DNA from: Flavobacterium sp. LHD-80
Lineage (GTDB): Bacteria > Bacteroidota > Bacteroidia > Flavobacteriales > Flavobacteriaceae
Assembly (NCBI RefSeq): GCF_030929605.1
Contig: NZ_JAVFVS010000005.1
Coordinates: forward strand, 496,001-560,000
DNA: 64,000 nucleotides
Reading direction: 5' to 3'
The translations under genes were made by a program, and so were the position numbers. Under the pieces are notes generated by a model. That model worked only from the letters and a program-made list of their open reading frames with translations, was not told the DNA's origin and searched no databases. Positions 42,735 through 52,796 of the stretch are shown here, one piece after another (the stretch's first letter is position 1; the number at the start of each line of letters is the position of its first letter).

Positions 42735-42768
42735 AAAAGACTGCAACAAAAAAATGTTGTGGTCTTTT
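42735..42768 (+). terminator. Intrinsic terminator after the FKBP gene
   Basis: A 14-bp stem with two G-U pairs (aaaagactgcaaca / tgttgtggtctttt), six-base A loop and a following T-tract. Confidence 0.75.
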
Positions 42769-42826
42769 TTCATTAATTTATTTCAGTTTCTGATTCGTAT
42801 CTTCGCATTTTATTGCAAATTCAGGT

Positions 42827-43606
42827 ATGCTATTTCAAATACAATCTTACTTAAAATTTCTTTGGAACTCCAAAAACGAACATGGAGTTCATTCACCTTT
42901 CGTGTTTAATTTGTTAACGAAATGTTTTTACGACAAGAAAGCTAAACCAGAATATGCAATTTTGAAAAAATACCGAAAATCACTTTTAGAAAATAAAAAT
43001 TTCATTGAAGTAACTGATTTTGGTGCAGGTTCGAAAGTTTTTAAATCGAACAGAAGACAAATTGCCAAAATTGCCAAAACAGCTGGAATTTCTTCAAAAC
43101 GAGCCGAATTATTATTTAGAGTCACAAATTATTTTAAACCGAAAAATGTTTTAGAAATTGGAACATCTTTAGGCTTAGCAACTTCGGCTATTGCATTGGG
43201 AAATAAAGATTCTTATTTGTTGAGTCTTGAAGGCTGTGAAAATACACAATCGATCGCCGAAAGCTTATTTAACACGCAATTTCCAAATCATAACTTTGAA
43301 TTTCTAAATTTAGAATTTGGTGAATTCTTAAAAGGTTCAGCAAATATTTGCAGTTGGGATTTAGTTTATTTTGACGGAAATCATTCAAAAAAGGCAACGC
43401 TAGAATATTTTGAACTTTTGTTATCCTCTGCAAATAATGATTCTGTTTGGATCTTTGATGATATACATTGGTCCCCAGAAATGGAGGAAGCTTGGAAAAT
43501 TATTAAAAACCATCCAAAAGTGACCGTAACAATTGACACCTTTCAATGGGGTTTTGTTTTTTTTAGATATGAGCAAGAAAAAGAACATTTTATAATTAGA
43601 GCATAA
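42827..43606 (+). CDS. Class I SAM-dependent methyltransferase
   Basis: A 259-aa protein with the Rossmann SAM site LEIGTSLGLATSAIALG (about residues 107-123), LSLEGCENTQSIAE for the ribose-binding acidic residue, and the DLVYFDGNHSKKATLEYF block seen in O-methyltransferases (metal-type, 'D.iFiDGnHs'). Substrate unknown. The N-terminus reads LKFLWNSKNEHGVHSPFVFNLL. It stands alone between two terminators. Confidence 0.85.
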   Translation: MLFQIQSYLKFLWNSKNEHGVHSPFVFNLLTKCFYDKKAKPEYAILKKYRKSLLENKNFIEVTDFGAGSKVFKSNRRQIAKIAKTAGISSKRAELLFRVTNYFKPKNVLEIGTSLGLATSAIALGNKDSYLLSLEGCENTQSIAESLFNTQFPNHNFEFLNLEFGEFLKGSANICSWDLVYFDGNHSKKATLEYFELLLSSANNDSVWIFDDIHWSPEMEEAWKIIKNHPKVTVTIDTFQWGFVFFRYEQEKEHFIIRA

Positions 43607-43638
43607 AAAAAGACAATCATTTCTGATTGTCTTTTTTT
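43605..43638. terminator. Bidirectional terminator
   Basis: A 15-bp perfect stem (aaaaaaagacaatca / tgattgtcttttttt), 4-nt loop, A/T tracts on both sides, between two convergent genes. Confidence 0.88.
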
Positions 43639-43661
43639 ACTAATGCAAAATTTTAAAAAGC

Positions 43662-44324
43662 TTATTTTTTAGCTTCTTTATTTTCTTCAGACTTCGCTCC
43701 CATTCTGTTAACAGTATACATTGGAGCAAATTTTATTTTTAAACCTGCAATTTTTCTATTGTCTTCGGCAGTCAAACCTTCTTTTTCAACTGTGTTTTTA
43801 CGGCTGTCCAATGCTTCATACAATAATTTGATTTCATCCCAATCTTCTCTTGAATAACGATCTTTATTATCTTCAACTGTATGAACAAATTGCTGGTATA
43901 CACTATGAATATTTTGGGCGTTTACCCAAGAAAAACTCATATCATCTCCAATTTTTCCTTCACCAAACAAAGCATTACGCAATTGCTGTTTCGGACTTGG
44001 AGCTGGTGGCGGGGCAAAAACGGTGGTCATTTCCTTTTTAAATTCCTCGTATTTAATTTTACTAGTATTTACTTTTTCAGTTGCTGCTGTTTTGTCTTTT
44101 AAATCTGCTAAAGCCAATTCTGCTTCTTGTGCTCGTCTGTCATATTCGGCATCTACACTTTTCCAGTCAGCTTTCAAATCTTCTGCAGCTACATTTTTAA
44201 CTGAATCAACATAAGCTACATAGGAGTCTACGGTTTTTTGAGCTTTTTCTTGTTTTTCATCTTTACACGAAGTAAAACCCAAAACTATTAATGCTATTCC
44301 TGATAACAATTGTATTTTTTTCAT
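43662..44324 (-). CDS. Hypothetical lipoprotein
   Basis: A 220-aa lipoprotein (LGFTSC, Cys20). The mature part is helical and charged, with an Ala/Lys/Glu-rich stretch about 30-90 likely to form a coiled coil, a proline patch VFAPPPAPSPKQQ, and a second helical half (VYQQFVHTVEDNKDRYSREDWDEIKLLYEAL). I do not recognise a family. A -7 element lies at 44354. The 306-nt gap upstream (44325-44630) otherwise shows only that element and AT-rich sequence. Confidence 0.6.
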   Translation of the reverse strand: MKKIQLLSGIALIVLGFTSCKDEKQEKAQKTVDSYVAYVDSVKNVAAEDLKADWKSVDAEYDRRAQEAELALADLKDKTAATEKVNTSKIKYEEFKKEMTTVFAPPPAPSPKQQLRNALFGEGKIGDDMSFSWVNAQNIHSVYQQFVHTVEDNKDRYSREDWDEIKLLYEALDSRKNTVEKEGLTAEDNRKIAGLKIKFAPMYTVNRMGAKSEENKEAKK

Positions 44325-44353
44325 AATTCTGATTATTTAATTAATTATACAAA

Positions 44354-44361
44354 CAAATGTA
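44354..44361 (-). promoter_or_regulatory. -7 element of the lipoprotein gene (TACATTTG on minus strand)
   Basis: The plus-strand caaatgta reads TACATTTG, 29 nt upstream of the ATG at 44324. Confidence 0.45.
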
Positions 44362-44630
44362 CTTAAACCATAATCTAAAAAATTACATTATTATCATCTT
44401 TAAAACATTAAAAACATAATAAAACTGTAAAACACAAAAAATAATGATAATAATATAAAATCAAACAAGAATAATGTAACAGCCTATATAGTAAAACAAT
44501 GTATAATTTTTAGTTGTCTAACGAAATTTAGAAAACGAAACAGATTTGTGTAACAAAAACCAATAATCAACTACTTATGATTTTTATTGAAAAGTGTTTT
44601 GTACTTTTAAAACCAAAATTGTAAAACAAA

Positions 44631-45323
44631 ATGGCAAATCCATTAATTAAAATAACTGACATAAAGCGAAATTTTGTACTTGGAAATGAAATCGTATATG
44701 TCTTAAAAGGAATTAATCTTGAAATAAACAAAGGAGAATATGTTGCATTGATGGGACCTTCGGGATCTGGAAAATCAACTTTAATGAATTTGCTCGGTTG
44801 TTTGGACACGCCAACTTCTGGACAATATATTTTAAATGGAAAAGATGTCAGCCAAATGCGTGATGATGAATTGGCCGGAATCAGAAATACTGAAATTGGC
44901 TTTGTTTTTCAAACTTTTAATCTTTTGCCAAGAACAACGGCTTTAGACAATGTAGCGTTGCCAATGATTTACGCCGGATATTCAAAATCGGATCGAAACA
45001 CCAGAGCAGTTGAAGTTTTAAATCAAGTAAATCTTGCCGACAGAATGGATCACCAACCAAATCAGCTTTCTGGAGGACAACGTCAGCGTGTTGCCATTGC
45101 CCGAGCTTTGGTCAACAAACCTTCGATTATTTTAGCTGATGAGCCAACTGGAAACTTAGACAGTAAAACTTCTGTAGAAATCATGAAGCTTTTTGGAGAC
45201 ATTCACGCACAAGGAAACACAGTAATTCTAGTTACGCACGAAGAAGATATTGCTGCTTATGCGCATAGAGTTATTCGTTTACGTGATGGGTTAATTGAAA
45301 GCGATACGAGTAAATCTGTTTAA
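44631..45323 (+). CDS. LolD/MacB-type ABC transporter ATPase
   Basis: A 230-aa ATPase: [19 protein letters not shown] (Walker A), [47 protein letters not shown]. The GSGKST/FxxFNLLPxxTxxENVxLP pattern is that of the MacB/LolD group, which pairs with FtsX-fold permeases for lipoprotein release or mechanotransmission. No permease gene lies nearby, so its partner is elsewhere. It stands alone. Confidence 0.9.
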   Translation: MANPLIKITDIKRNFVLGNEIVYVLKGINLEINKGEYVALMGPSGSGKSTLMNLLGCLDTPTSGQYILNGKDVSQMRDDELAGIRNTEIGFVFQTFNLLPRTTALDNVALPMIYAGYSKSDRNTRAVEVLNQVNLADRMDHQPNQLSGGQRQRVAIARALVNKPSIILADEPTGNLDSKTSVEIMKLFGDIHAQGNTVILVTHEEDIAAYAHRVIRLRDGLIESDTSKSV

Positions 45324-45392
45324 CCGTTTATTTGGTTAATTGTTTAATCGGAAAAAGAAACACTAGTTTTTAGGTTACTTCAAAGAGAGAAA

Positions 45393-45430
45393 ATTTAGCA
45401 TCTCAGCATCTTAGAACCTTAGCATCTTAA
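45393..45430 (+). repeat. CTTAG octad array (4 units)
   Basis: Words ctcagcat, cttagaac, cttagcat and ctta follow at an 8-nt period right up to the next start codon (45436). It is the single-orientation form of the octad arrays at 54401, 56058 and 63793. Confidence 0.6.
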
Positions 45431-45435
45431 AAAAA

Positions 45436-46005
45436 ATGAAAGTATATACCAAAACAGGCGATAAAGGAACAACAGCTCTTTTTGGAGGCACGCGCGTCCC
45501 TAAAGATCACATCAGAATTGACAGTTATGGAACTGTGGATGAATTGAATTCATACATCGGATTAATTCGTGATCAAGAAATGGATTCCCATTACAAAACC
45601 ATTTTAATCGAAATTCAGGATCGTCTTTTTACAGTTGGTGCCATTTTGGCAACTCCTCAGGAAAAAGAAGTCTTAAAAAATGGCGAACTTCGTTTAAAAA
45701 ATCTTGGCATAATTGATTCAGATATAGAATTGCTCGAAAACGAAATAGATAAAATGGAAGAAAGCCTTCCGCCAATGACGCATTTTGTTTTACCTGGAGG
45801 TCATCCTACTGTGTCACATTGTCATATCGCGCGCTGTATTTGTCGTCGCGCAGAGCGTTTGGCAGTACATTTAAGCCATAATGAACACGTTCCTGAAATA
45901 GCAATCAAGTACTTAAACCGACTTTCTGACTACCTTTTTGTCTTGGCACGGAAGTTGTCGTTTGACTTAAAAGCGGAAGAAGTGAAATGGATTCCGAGGA
46001 AGTAA
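45436..46005 (+). CDS. ATP:cob(I)alamin adenosyltransferase (PduO type)
   Basis: A 189-aa protein beginning KVYTKTGDKGTTALFGG (ATP site) with HIRIDSYGTVDELNSYIG, FVLPGGHPTVSHCHIARCICRRAER and SDYLFVLARKLS. This is the PduO/MMAB family that makes adenosylcobalamin. It is not in a cobalamin operon here; the octad array precedes it directly. Confidence 0.93.
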   Translation: MKVYTKTGDKGTTALFGGTRVPKDHIRIDSYGTVDELNSYIGLIRDQEMDSHYKTILIEIQDRLFTVGAILATPQEKEVLKNGELRLKNLGIIDSDIELLENEIDKMEESLPPMTHFVLPGGHPTVSHCHIARCICRRAERLAVHLSHNEHVPEIAIKYLNRLSDYLFVLARKLSFDLKAEEVKWIPRK

Positions 46006-46008
46006 ACA

Positions 46009-46132
46009 GTCGCCGTTTTTAGTTTTCAGTTTTCACGCTGAAAATTAGGACCAAAACTGAATACTAAATGAAGTAATTAGTTGCAAAACTAAGTCTCCAG
46101 ACTGAAAACTGCCACTGAAAACTGAGTACTAG
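46009..46132 (+). repeat. ACTGAAA/TTTTCAG heptad region
   Basis: After the stop come tttttag, ttttcag and ttttcac, then actgaa-type words (actgaaaactg repeated) to about 46132. It contains both orientations of the same core, so short hairpins are possible. Part of the TTCAG family of arrays. Confidence 0.5.
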
Positions 46133-46174
46133 TAGGGACGTTCTTAAATTTTATTAAAATAAATCAAAATTTAC

Positions 46175-46204
46175 TTGTCTTTTTCAGTAAAAAATTTATT
46201 TTTG
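46175..46204 (+). promoter_or_regulatory. Promoter of the DUF2795 gene (TTG-N19-TATTTTTG)
   Basis: TTG at 46175-46177 and TATTTTTG at 46197-46204 are separated by exactly 19 nt, the canonical Bacteroidota promoter. The ATG follows at 46226. Confidence 0.75.
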
Positions 46205-46225
46205 CACAAACTAAACAGATAACAG

Positions 46226-46447
46226 ATGTATTGGACATTAGAATTAGCATCTTATTTAAGTGATGCGCCATGGCCTGCTAACAAAGATGAACTTATTGAC
46301 TACGCTATTAGAGCTGGTGCTCCATTAGAAGTAGTAGAAAACCTTCAGTCAATCGAAGATGAAGGCGAGATATATGAATCAATGGAAGAAATTTGGCCTG
46401 ATTATCCAACAGACGAAGATTATCTTTGGAATGAGGATGAATATTAA
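46226..46447 (+). CDS. DUF2795 family small acidic protein
   Basis: A 73-aa protein starting MYWTLELASYLSDAPWPANKDELIDYAIRAGAP. The DUF2795 core is ASYL-D-PWPA-KDELIDYAIR-GAP-EVVENL, followed by an acidic tail rich in Glu/Asp (EIWPDYPTDEDYLWNEDEY). It has no known function. It is transcribed from its own canonical promoter and ends in a terminator. Confidence 0.9.
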   Translation: MYWTLELASYLSDAPWPANKDELIDYAIRAGAPLEVVENLQSIEDEGEIYESMEEIWPDYPTDEDYLWNEDEY

Positions 46448-46453
46448 AAAATA

Positions 46454-46496
46454 AACCAAAGGAAAAAGTCTCATCACAGAGACTTTTTTTTTGGTT
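46454..46496 (+). terminator. Intrinsic terminator after the DUF2795 gene
   Basis: Arms aaccaaaggaaaaagtctc and its near-complement gagacttttt...ttggtt around a 6-nt loop, with a T-tract. Confidence 0.8.
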
Positions 46497-46536
46497 CAAA
46501 ATACAACATTATATAATAAAGAAATACTAATAAATC

Positions 46537-49500
46537 ATGAGTTTCATAAACAGTATTATTAAAGTCTTTGTAGGTGATAAATCACAAAAAGATGTCAAAG
46601 CTTTACAACCTTACTTAAACAAAATTAAAACATTCGAAACCAGCTTAATGAGTTTGTCTAACGACGAATTAAGAGCTAGAACCGTTTATTTTAAAGACAG
46701 AATAAAAGATGCTAGAGCTGACAAAGATGCTAAAATTGCTTCGCTTAAAGCGGAAGTAGAAAACATCGAAGACATTGACAAAAGAGAAGATCTTTATGAT
46801 GCAATAGATGCTCTTGAAAAAGAAGCTTATGAAATCTCTGAGAAAACTTTATTGGAACTTCTTCCAGAAGCGTTTTCTGTTGTAAAAGAAACAGCGCGCC
46901 GTTTCAAAGAAAACACTTTTGTTGAAGTTACGGCAACTCCAAAAGACCGCGAATTCTCGGCTACAAAACCTTATATTACTATTGATGGCGAAAAATCGGT
47001 TTGGGCCAACAAATGGAATGCTGCCGGAAAAGATATCACTTGGGACATGATTCACTATGATGTTCAGTTGATTGGTGGTATGGTTTTGCACGAAGGTAAA
47101 GTTGCCGAAATGCAAACAGGTGAAGGTAAAACGTTAGTAGCTACTCTTCCACTTTACTTAAATGCTTTGACTGGAAATGGAGTTCACTTAGTAACGGTGA
47201 ATGACTACTTGGCAAAACGTGATAGTACTTGGAAAGCTCCTTTATTCGAATTCCACGGTTTATCTGTTGATTGTATCGACAACCACCAACCAAGTACAGA
47301 ACAAAGAAAGAAAGCTTACGACGCTGATATCACTTACGGAACCAACAACGAATTTGGTTTTGACTACTTGAGAGATAACATGGCGCACTCACCAAGCGAT
47401 TTAGTTCAAAGAAAACACAATTTTGCTATTGTCGACGAGGTCGATTCTGTATTAATTGATGACGCTAGAACACCGCTTATTATTTCAGGACCAGTTCCTC
47501 AAGGAGATCGTCATGAATTCAACGAATTGAAACCAAAAATCGAAAACTTAGTTGCTCAACAACGTCAGCTTGCGAATGGTTTCTTGGCAGAAGCTAAAAA
47601 ATTAATCAAAGAAGGAAATACTAAAGAAGGCGGATTCTTATTATTAAGAGCTTACAGAAGTTTACCTAAAAATAAAGCATTAATTAAATTTTTAAGTGAA
47701 GAAGGAATTAAACAATTGCTTCAAAAAACTGAAAATCAATACATGCAAGATAACAATCGCGAAATGCATAAAGTTGACGAAGCTTTATACTTTGTGATTG
47801 AAGAAAAAAACAATCAGGTAGAATTGACAGATAATGGTATCCAATATTTATCTGGAGATACTGATGCAGATTTCTTCGTTTTACCAGACATTGGAACAGA
47901 AATCGCAGCAATCGAAAAACAAAAATTAGATAAAGACGCAGAAGCAGAAGCTAAAGAAAGATTATTCCAAGATTTTGGAGTAAAAAGCGAACGTATCCAC
48001 ACATTGACACAACTTTTAAAAGCGTATGCTCTTTTTGAAAAAGATGTAGAATACGTAATCATGGACAACAAAATTATGATTGTCGATGAACAAACAGGTC
48101 GTATCATGGACGGACGTCGTTATTCTGACGGATTACACCAAGCGATTGAAGCAAAAGAAAATGTAAAAATCGAAGCTGCAACACAAACTTTTGCAACTGT
48201 AACATTACAGAATTATTTCAGAATGTACAGCAAATTAGCTGGTATGACGGGTACTGCTGTGACAGAAGCTGGTGAGTTATGGCAGATTTATAAATTAGAC
48301 GTTGTTGAAATCCCAACTAACCGTGGAATTGCAAGAATTGACAAAGAAGATTATATCTACAAAACGACACGTGAGAAATTCAACGCTGTAATTGAAGATG
48401 TTACTGAATTATCACAAGCTGGAAGACCAGTATTGATTGGAACAACTTCTGTAGAGATTTCAGAATTATTAAGCCGTATGCTTAAAATGAGAGGAATCAC
48501 GCACAACGTATTGAATGCTAAAATGCACAAGCAAGAAGCACAAATCGTTGAAGAAGCTGGTAAAGCTGGAGTTGTAACAATTGCAACAAACATGGCTGGT
48601 CGTGGTACCGATATTAAATTATCTCCAGAAGTTAAAGCTGCGGGAGGTTTAGCAATCGTGGGTACAGAGCGTCATGATTCACGTCGTGTTGACAGACAGT
48701 TACGTGGTCGTTCTGGACGTCAAGGAGATCCAGGAAGTTCTCAATTTTATGTTTCTCTTGAAGACAACTTGATGCGTTTATTCGGTTCTGAAAGAGTAGC
48801 GAAAGTTATGGACAGAATGGGATTACAGGAAGGTGAAGTTATTCAGCATTCTATGATGACTAAATCGATCGAACGTGCTCAGAAAAAAGTAGAAGAAAAC
48901 AACTTTGGTGTTCGTAAACGTTTATTAGAATATGATGACGTTATGAATTCACAACGTGAAGTAGTTTACAAACGTCGTCGTCATGCTTTATTTGGTGAGC
49001 GTTTGAAACTAGATATCGCGAATATGCTTTATGATACTTGCGAATTAATTGTAAGCAATCACAAAATAGCAAATGACTTTAAAGGATTTGAGTTTGATTT
49101 AATCCGTTATTTCGGAATCACTTCTCCAATTTCTGAAGCAGATTTCGCAAAATTATCTGATATTGAAGTTACTGGAAAAGTATACAAAGAAGCTTTGAAT
49201 TTCTATACTGAAAAAACAGAAAGAAGCGCAAGAGAAGCTTTCCCAATTATTAAAGGTGTATTTGAAGAACCAAATAATCATTTTGAAAGAATTGTAGTTC
49301 CTTTTACAGACGGAATCAAAACTTTGAACGTTGTAACAGATTTGCAAAAAGCATACGAAAGCCAAGGTGCTCAGTTAATTGCTGATTTCGAGAAAAACAT
49401 CACACTTTCAATTGTTGATGAGGCTTGGAAAAAACACTTACGTAAAATGGACGAATTGAAACAATCTGTTCAATTAGCTGTTCACGAGCAAAAAGATCCA

Positions 49501-49881
49501 TTGCTTATTTACAAATTAGAAGCTTTCAACTTGTTTAGAGGAATGTTAGACAACGTTAACAAAGAAGTTATTTCATTTTTATTCAAAGGTGATTTGCCTG
49601 CTCAAAACGTCAGCTCTGAAATTCACGAAGCAAGAGAAGTTCGTCAAGCAGAGAATTTACAATTAAGCAAAGACGAAATTCCTAACAGCGAAAGCATTAA
49701 CCGTGAAGCTGGAGAAACACAACAGCGTCAGGTTACTGAAACGATTGTTAGAGATATGCCAAAAATCAACAGAAATGATACAGTTACTGTTCAGGAAGTT
49801 GCTACAGGCAAAACTGAAGAAATGAAATTCAAAAAAGCAGAAGCCCTATTAGCTTCAGGAACTTGGGTTTTAGTTAAATAA
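46537..49881 (+). CDS. secA: Preprotein translocase ATPase SecA, Bacteroidota long form
   Basis: A 1114-aa SecA. Walker A is MQTGEGKT (192-199) with DYLAKRDS following. The nucleotide-binding domain carries an insertion rich in charged helices (about residues 330-460), characteristic of Bacteroidota Sec[48 protein letters not shown] and [35 protein letters not shown] are present. The C-terminal tail ends [20 protein letters not shown] with no zinc-binding SEC-C module. It drives export through SecYEG. Confidence 0.97.
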   Translation: MSFINSIIKVFVGDKSQKDVKALQPYLNKIKTFETSLMSLSNDELRARTVYFKDRIKDARADKDAKIASLKAEVENIEDIDKREDLYDAIDALEKEAYEISEKTLLELLPEAFSVVKETARRFKENTFVEVTATPKDREFSATKPYITIDGEKSVWANKWNAAGKDITWDMIHYDVQLIGGMVLHEGKVAEMQTGEGKTLVATLPLYLNALTGNGVHLVTVNDYLAKRDSTWKAPLFEFHGLSVDCIDNHQPSTEQRKKAYDADITYGTNNEFGFDYLRDNMAHSPSDLVQRKHNFAIVDEVDSVLIDDARTPLIISGPVPQGDRHEFNELKPKIENLVAQQRQLANGFLAEAKKLIKEGNTKEGGFLLLRAYRSLPKNKALIKFLSEEGIKQLLQKTENQYMQDNNREMHKVDEALYFVIEEKNNQVELTDNGIQYLSGDTDADFFVLPDIGTEIAAIEKQKLDKDAEAEAKERLFQDFGVKSERIHTLTQLLKAYALFEKDVEYVIMDNKIMIVDEQTGRIMDGRRYSDGLHQAIEAKENVKIEAATQTFATVTLQNYFRMYSKLAGMTGTAVTEAGELWQIYKLDVVEIPTNRGIARIDKEDYIYKTTREKFNAVIEDVTELSQAGRPVLIGTTSVEISELLSRMLKMRGITHNVLNAKMHKQEAQIVEEAGKAGVVTIATNMAGRGTDIKLSPEVKAAGGLAIVGTERHDSRRVDRQLRGRSGRQGDPGSSQFYVSLEDNLMRLFGSERVAKVMDRMGLQEGEVIQHSMMTKSIERAQKKVEENNFGVRKRLLEYDDVMNSQREVVYKRRRHALFGERLKLDIANMLYDTCELIVSNHKIANDFKGFEFDLIRYFGITSPISEADFAKLSDIEVTGKVYKEALNFYTEKTERSAREAFPIIKGVFEEPNNHFERIVVPFTDGIKTLNVVTDLQKAYESQGAQLIADFEKNITLSIVDEAWKKHLRKMDELKQSVQLAVHEQKDPLLIYKLEAFNLFRGMLDNVNKEVISFLFKGDLPAQNVSSEIHEAREVRQAENLQLSKDEIPNSESINREAGETQQRQVTETIVRDMPKINRNDTVTVQEVATGKTEEMKFKKAEALLASGTWVLVK

Positions 49882-49940
49882 TTTTTTTAAGTATTCAGTC
49901 GCAGTTTTAAGTTTACAGACTAGTACTTAAATTCCATATC

Positions 49941-49973
49941 AAACCCGACAGGTTTTAAAAAACTGTCGGGTTT
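49941..49973 (+). terminator. Intrinsic terminator after secA
   Basis: An 11-bp stem aaacccgacag / ctgtcgggttt with inner A/T pairing and a following T-rich stretch, 60 nt after the secA stop. Confidence 0.8.
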
Positions 49974-50000
49974 ATTTATTTAAAAAAGTTTCTAGTTCCG

Positions 50001-50040
50001 CACTGAGACTGAAAACTGAGACTGAGACTAAAAAAAGACT
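50001..50040 (+). repeat. ACTGAG/ACTGAAA word array
   Basis: Words actgag, actgaaa, actgag, actgag and actaaaa follow at a 6-7-nt period. Related words (attcagt, cagtttt) lie on the other side of the secA terminator at 49895-49915. A member of the TTCAG/ACTGA family of arrays. Confidence 0.5.
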
Positions 50041-50068
50041 TTTTTACACAAAATGACAAAAATCATTC

Positions 50069-50097
50069 TTGTAAATAATATTTATAATGTATTTTTG
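50069..50097 (+). promoter_or_regulatory. Promoter of the TonB-receptor locus (TTG-N18-TATTTTTG)
   Basis: TTG at 50069-50071 and TATTTTTG at 50090-50097 with 18 nt between. It lies downstream of the ATG at 50053, which argues that the first gene starts later (TTG at 50122). Confidence 0.7.
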
Positions 50098-50121
50098 CTC
50101 TCGAAAACAACGAAACACATT

Positions 50122-50499
50122 TTGAAACGACTTTTCGTCATATTTCTTTCCTGCATGCTATTAGTTCCTTCTTTTGGCAGTTTCTTTGTTTATACCTCAT
50201 TCAAATTAAATCAGAAAGAGATTTCAAAAACAATCTGTGTGCAGCGTAAAATGGTTTTCAACACTTGTAACGGCCGTTGTGAACTTCAAAAAAGCTTAAA
50301 AAAATACGCTGACAATGAAAAAAGAATGCAAAACAATCTGAAAGAAAAAGCAGAAGTTGTTTACATTCAAACTTCCGTTTTAAATAATTTCAAATTAACA
50401 GCACTTATCGAATCAAAAGCAAAAATCTTCGCTTCATTCGATAAAAAACCTATTGCAATAGCAAATTCAACTTTTCACCCTCCATCCTATTTTATATAA
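50122..50499 (+). CDS. Small exported protein with C-x9-C-x3-C motif
   Basis: From the TTG at 50122 this is a 125-aa protein with a clean signal peptide (KRLFVIFLSCMLLVPSFGSFF). An ATG at 50053 would add 23 residues but lies upstream of the promoter. The mature part holds TICVQRKMVFNTCNGRCELQKSL, three cysteines spaced C-x9-C-x3-C that could bind a metal or heme, then a charged helix. I cannot name the family. It heads the plus-strand run of TonB receptor, PepSY, DUF2306 and YARHG genes, which suggests a role in metal or siderophore uptake. Confidence 0.6.
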   Translation: MKRLFVIFLSCMLLVPSFGSFFVYTSFKLNQKEISKTICVQRKMVFNTCNGRCELQKSLKKYADNEKRMQNNLKEKAEVVYIQTSVLNNFKLTALIESKAKIFASFDKKPIAIANSTFHPPSYFI

Positions 50500-50517
50500 A
50501 TTTTAAAAAGTCACAAC

Positions 50518-50570
50518 TATAAGACTTACAGTTCAAAGCTTACGGCTTATTGCCTATAGCTTATAGCTTA
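50518..50570 (+). repeat. CTTA/CTTATAG heptad array in front of the TonB receptor gene
   Basis: Words gcttacg, gcttatt, gcctata, gcttata, gctta run at a 7-nt period. The array ends 17 nt before the TonB receptor start, lying in its leader. Confidence 0.6.
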
Positions 50571-50586
50571 ATTTATATAATTTAAA

Positions 50587-52746
50587 ATGAAAAAAATATA
50601 CTTTACCCTATTGATTATAGGGCAATGTGTTTTTGCGCAAAATAAAACGGAGCAAGACACAACAAAGTCGCATGAACTTGAAAATGTTTTTATAACTGCC
50701 AATCGAACTGCAACTTTAAGAAAAGAAACGCCTGTTGCCATAAGCAAACTAACAGCTAAAACCATTAACGAAGCCAAAGCAACTGCAGTTTATGAAATCA
50801 TAAATAAAACCCCTGGCGTATTAATGGTAAATTTAGGAAACGAACAGCATATGATGTCTATTCGTCAGCCCATGACAACCAATGCCTATTATTTATATTT
50901 GGAAGACGGATTGCCAATTCGCCCTATGGGAATTTTTAATCATAATGCATTATTGGAAATAAACCAATACAATCTACAAAGTATTGAAGTCGTTAAAGGT
51001 CCTGTTTCCTCATTATACGGACCTGAAGCTGTTGGAGGAACTATTAATTTAATTTCACTGAAACCACCTGTTGATCCAGAATTCAAATTTGGAATTCAGG
51101 CTGATAATTATGGCTACAGAAGATTTCAGGCGGCCGGTGGTGCAACGATCGGAAAAGTAGGTTTTCATATTGCAGGCATTTCAAGTCTACAGGAAAATGG
51201 ATGGATGACCTATTCTGATTATAACAAAGATAATCTGAATGCAAGAATTGACTACCAGATCTCTCCTTCTACCCGATTGATAAGCAATACGATGTACGGA
51301 AAATATTATTCGGATATGAGTGGTTCTGTAAATGAAAGCGATTTCAATAACAGAACTTACAAAAGCACTTCTAATTTTACGTATCGAAAATCGGATGCTT
51401 TACGAACTCGACTGACACTGGAACATGACTGGAATAGCAATTCAAGCAGTTATACCACAGCTTATTTACGCGATAATAAATTGGGTCAAAACCCGTCATA
51501 CGGAATTAAATGGAGCCCGACAGTAAATCCAACAACAGCTAAAGGTGAAGTTAATTCAAACAATTTCAAAAGTTACGGTGCAATTGGGCAGCACACGCAA
51601 AAATTCGATTTTCTGAATACTAAAATTGTTGCGGGCGCTTTATATGATTATTCGCCAGTAACCTATTGGTCGTATGTAATTGATTTAAAAGCCAATTTAA
51701 ATGCAGGTGCTCCAGGAAAACAAACGGTAGATTCATATGAAATCATCGCTGAACATCCAGATTCTAAACTAGCAGATTATACAGCAGACATTTTCAATAC
51801 AGCTGGTTACGCGCAAATCAGTTTTAATCCAATCGAGAAATTAGTCATTACGCTTGGCGGTCGATATGACAATATGAAAGTGAATTATGATAACGCAATC
51901 GACCTTTCGTCTGGAAGCAAAGTATATGACAAAGCCACTTTTAAAGCCGGAGCAAATTACAATCCGTTTGAATTTGCTGGTTTTTACGGCAATTATTCCC
52001 AAGGTTTTGCGCCTCCAGGAATTACGTCAATATTTAGAGCAAAACCAGGAACTGGAGGAACAACAGGTATTCCTGCCGAATTTTATTACAATCTGAAACC
52101 AGCCGATTTTGATAATTATGAAATTGGCGGATGGCTTTCATTTTTAGAAAACAAACTAAACTTTGATTATGCTTTTTATTATATGGAAGGTAAAAATGAA
52201 TTACTGAACATCAAACTTCCAGATAATTCAACAGATTATCGTTCGGCTGGAGAAACGCGCCACAAAGGAATTGAGTTTGGCGCTTCATACAGACCTTCAA
52301 AACAATTCAATATTCGTTTGGGAGGCACTTATGCACAACATACTTACATTGATTTTAAACTTTCAGACAAACCAACAGATCCTATTCAAGATTTAAATGG
52401 AAAAGAAATGCCGTCAGCTCCAAAATGGTCAGGAAATTCAGAAGTAACTTATTACCCAAATTGGCTTCCAAATTTGAGAACGTCTTTAGAATGGCAATTG
52501 GTCGGCAGTTATTACCAAGATCAAATTAATACGGTAAAATATGACGGCTACAATATCTTTAATGCCCGAATTGGTTATCAATGGAAAAAAATTGAGGTTT
52601 ATGGAAATGTTCTAAATCTTACCGATAAGCTATACGCATATAATGTTTCAAGAACAAATGTTGCAAACGCACAGCCTACTTACACAGCTGCAGCGCCACG
52701 AACTTTTGTGTTCGGAATTCAATATAATTTTTCATTAAAAAAATAA
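50587..52746 (+). CDS. TonB-dependent outer-membrane receptor
   Basis: A 719-aa protein with signal peptide (YFTLLIIGQCVFAQ), TonB-box/plug region ENVFITANRTATLRKETPVAISKL with PGVLMVNLG, VEVVKGP-like VEVVKGPVSSLYGPEAVGGTINL, and a barrel ending in a terminal aromatic strand (TFVFGIQYNFSLKK). No CarboxypepD-like N-terminal domain and no SusD partner, so it looks like a metal/siderophore receptor rather than a glycan one. The PepSY reductase-like gene just downstream supports ferric-siderophore uptake. The exact ligand is unknown. Confidence 0.92.
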   Translation: MKKIYFTLLIIGQCVFAQNKTEQDTTKSHELENVFITANRTATLRKETPVAISKLTAKTINEAKATAVYEIINKTPGVLMVNLGNEQHMMSIRQPMTTNAYYLYLEDGLPIRPMGIFNHNALLEINQYNLQSIEVVKGPVSSLYGPEAVGGTINLISLKPPVDPEFKFGIQADNYGYRRFQAAGGATIGKVGFHIAGISSLQENGWMTYSDYNKDNLNARIDYQISPSTRLISNTMYGKYYSDMSGSVNESDFNNRTYKSTSNFTYRKSDALRTRLTLEHDWNSNSSSYTTAYLRDNKLGQNPSYGIKWSPTVNPTTAKGEVNSNNFKSYGAIGQHTQKFDFLNTKIVAGALYDYSPVTYWSYVIDLKANLNAGAPGKQTVDSYEIIAEHPDSKLADYTADIFNTAGYAQISFNPIEKLVITLGGRYDNMKVNYDNAIDLSSGSKVYDKATFKAGANYNPFEFAGFYGNYSQGFAPPGITSIFRAKPGTGGTTGIPAEFYYNLKPADFDNYEIGGWLSFLENKLNFDYAFYYMEGKNELLNIKLPDNSTDYRSAGETRHKGIEFGASYRPSKQFNIRLGGTYAQHTYIDFKLSDKPTDPIQDLNGKEMPSAPKWSGNSEVTYYPNWLPNLRTSLEWQLVGSYYQDQINTVKYDGYNIFNARIGYQWKKIEVYGNVLNLTDKLYAYNVSRTNVANAQPTYTAAAPRTFVFGIQYNFSLKK

Positions 52747-52752
52747 TATTTA

Positions 52753-52780
52753 GCCACTCCCGATAGCTATCGGGAGTGGC
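52753..52780. repeat. Perfect 28-bp palindrome
   Basis: The 28 bases are fully self-complementary with centre atagctat; the inner 16 bases equal the palindrome at 345-360. It lies between the TonB receptor and PepSY genes and could form a strong RNA hairpin, lowering expression of downstream genes or protecting the upstream mRNA. Confidence 0.85.
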
Positions 52781-52796
52781 CAAAAAAAAGCAACCA

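Noticed and set aside
45400..45430. Cobalamin riboswitch ahead of the adenosyltransferase gene
   Set aside because: The 112-nt gap is too short and is filled by the octad array; no B12-box was seen.
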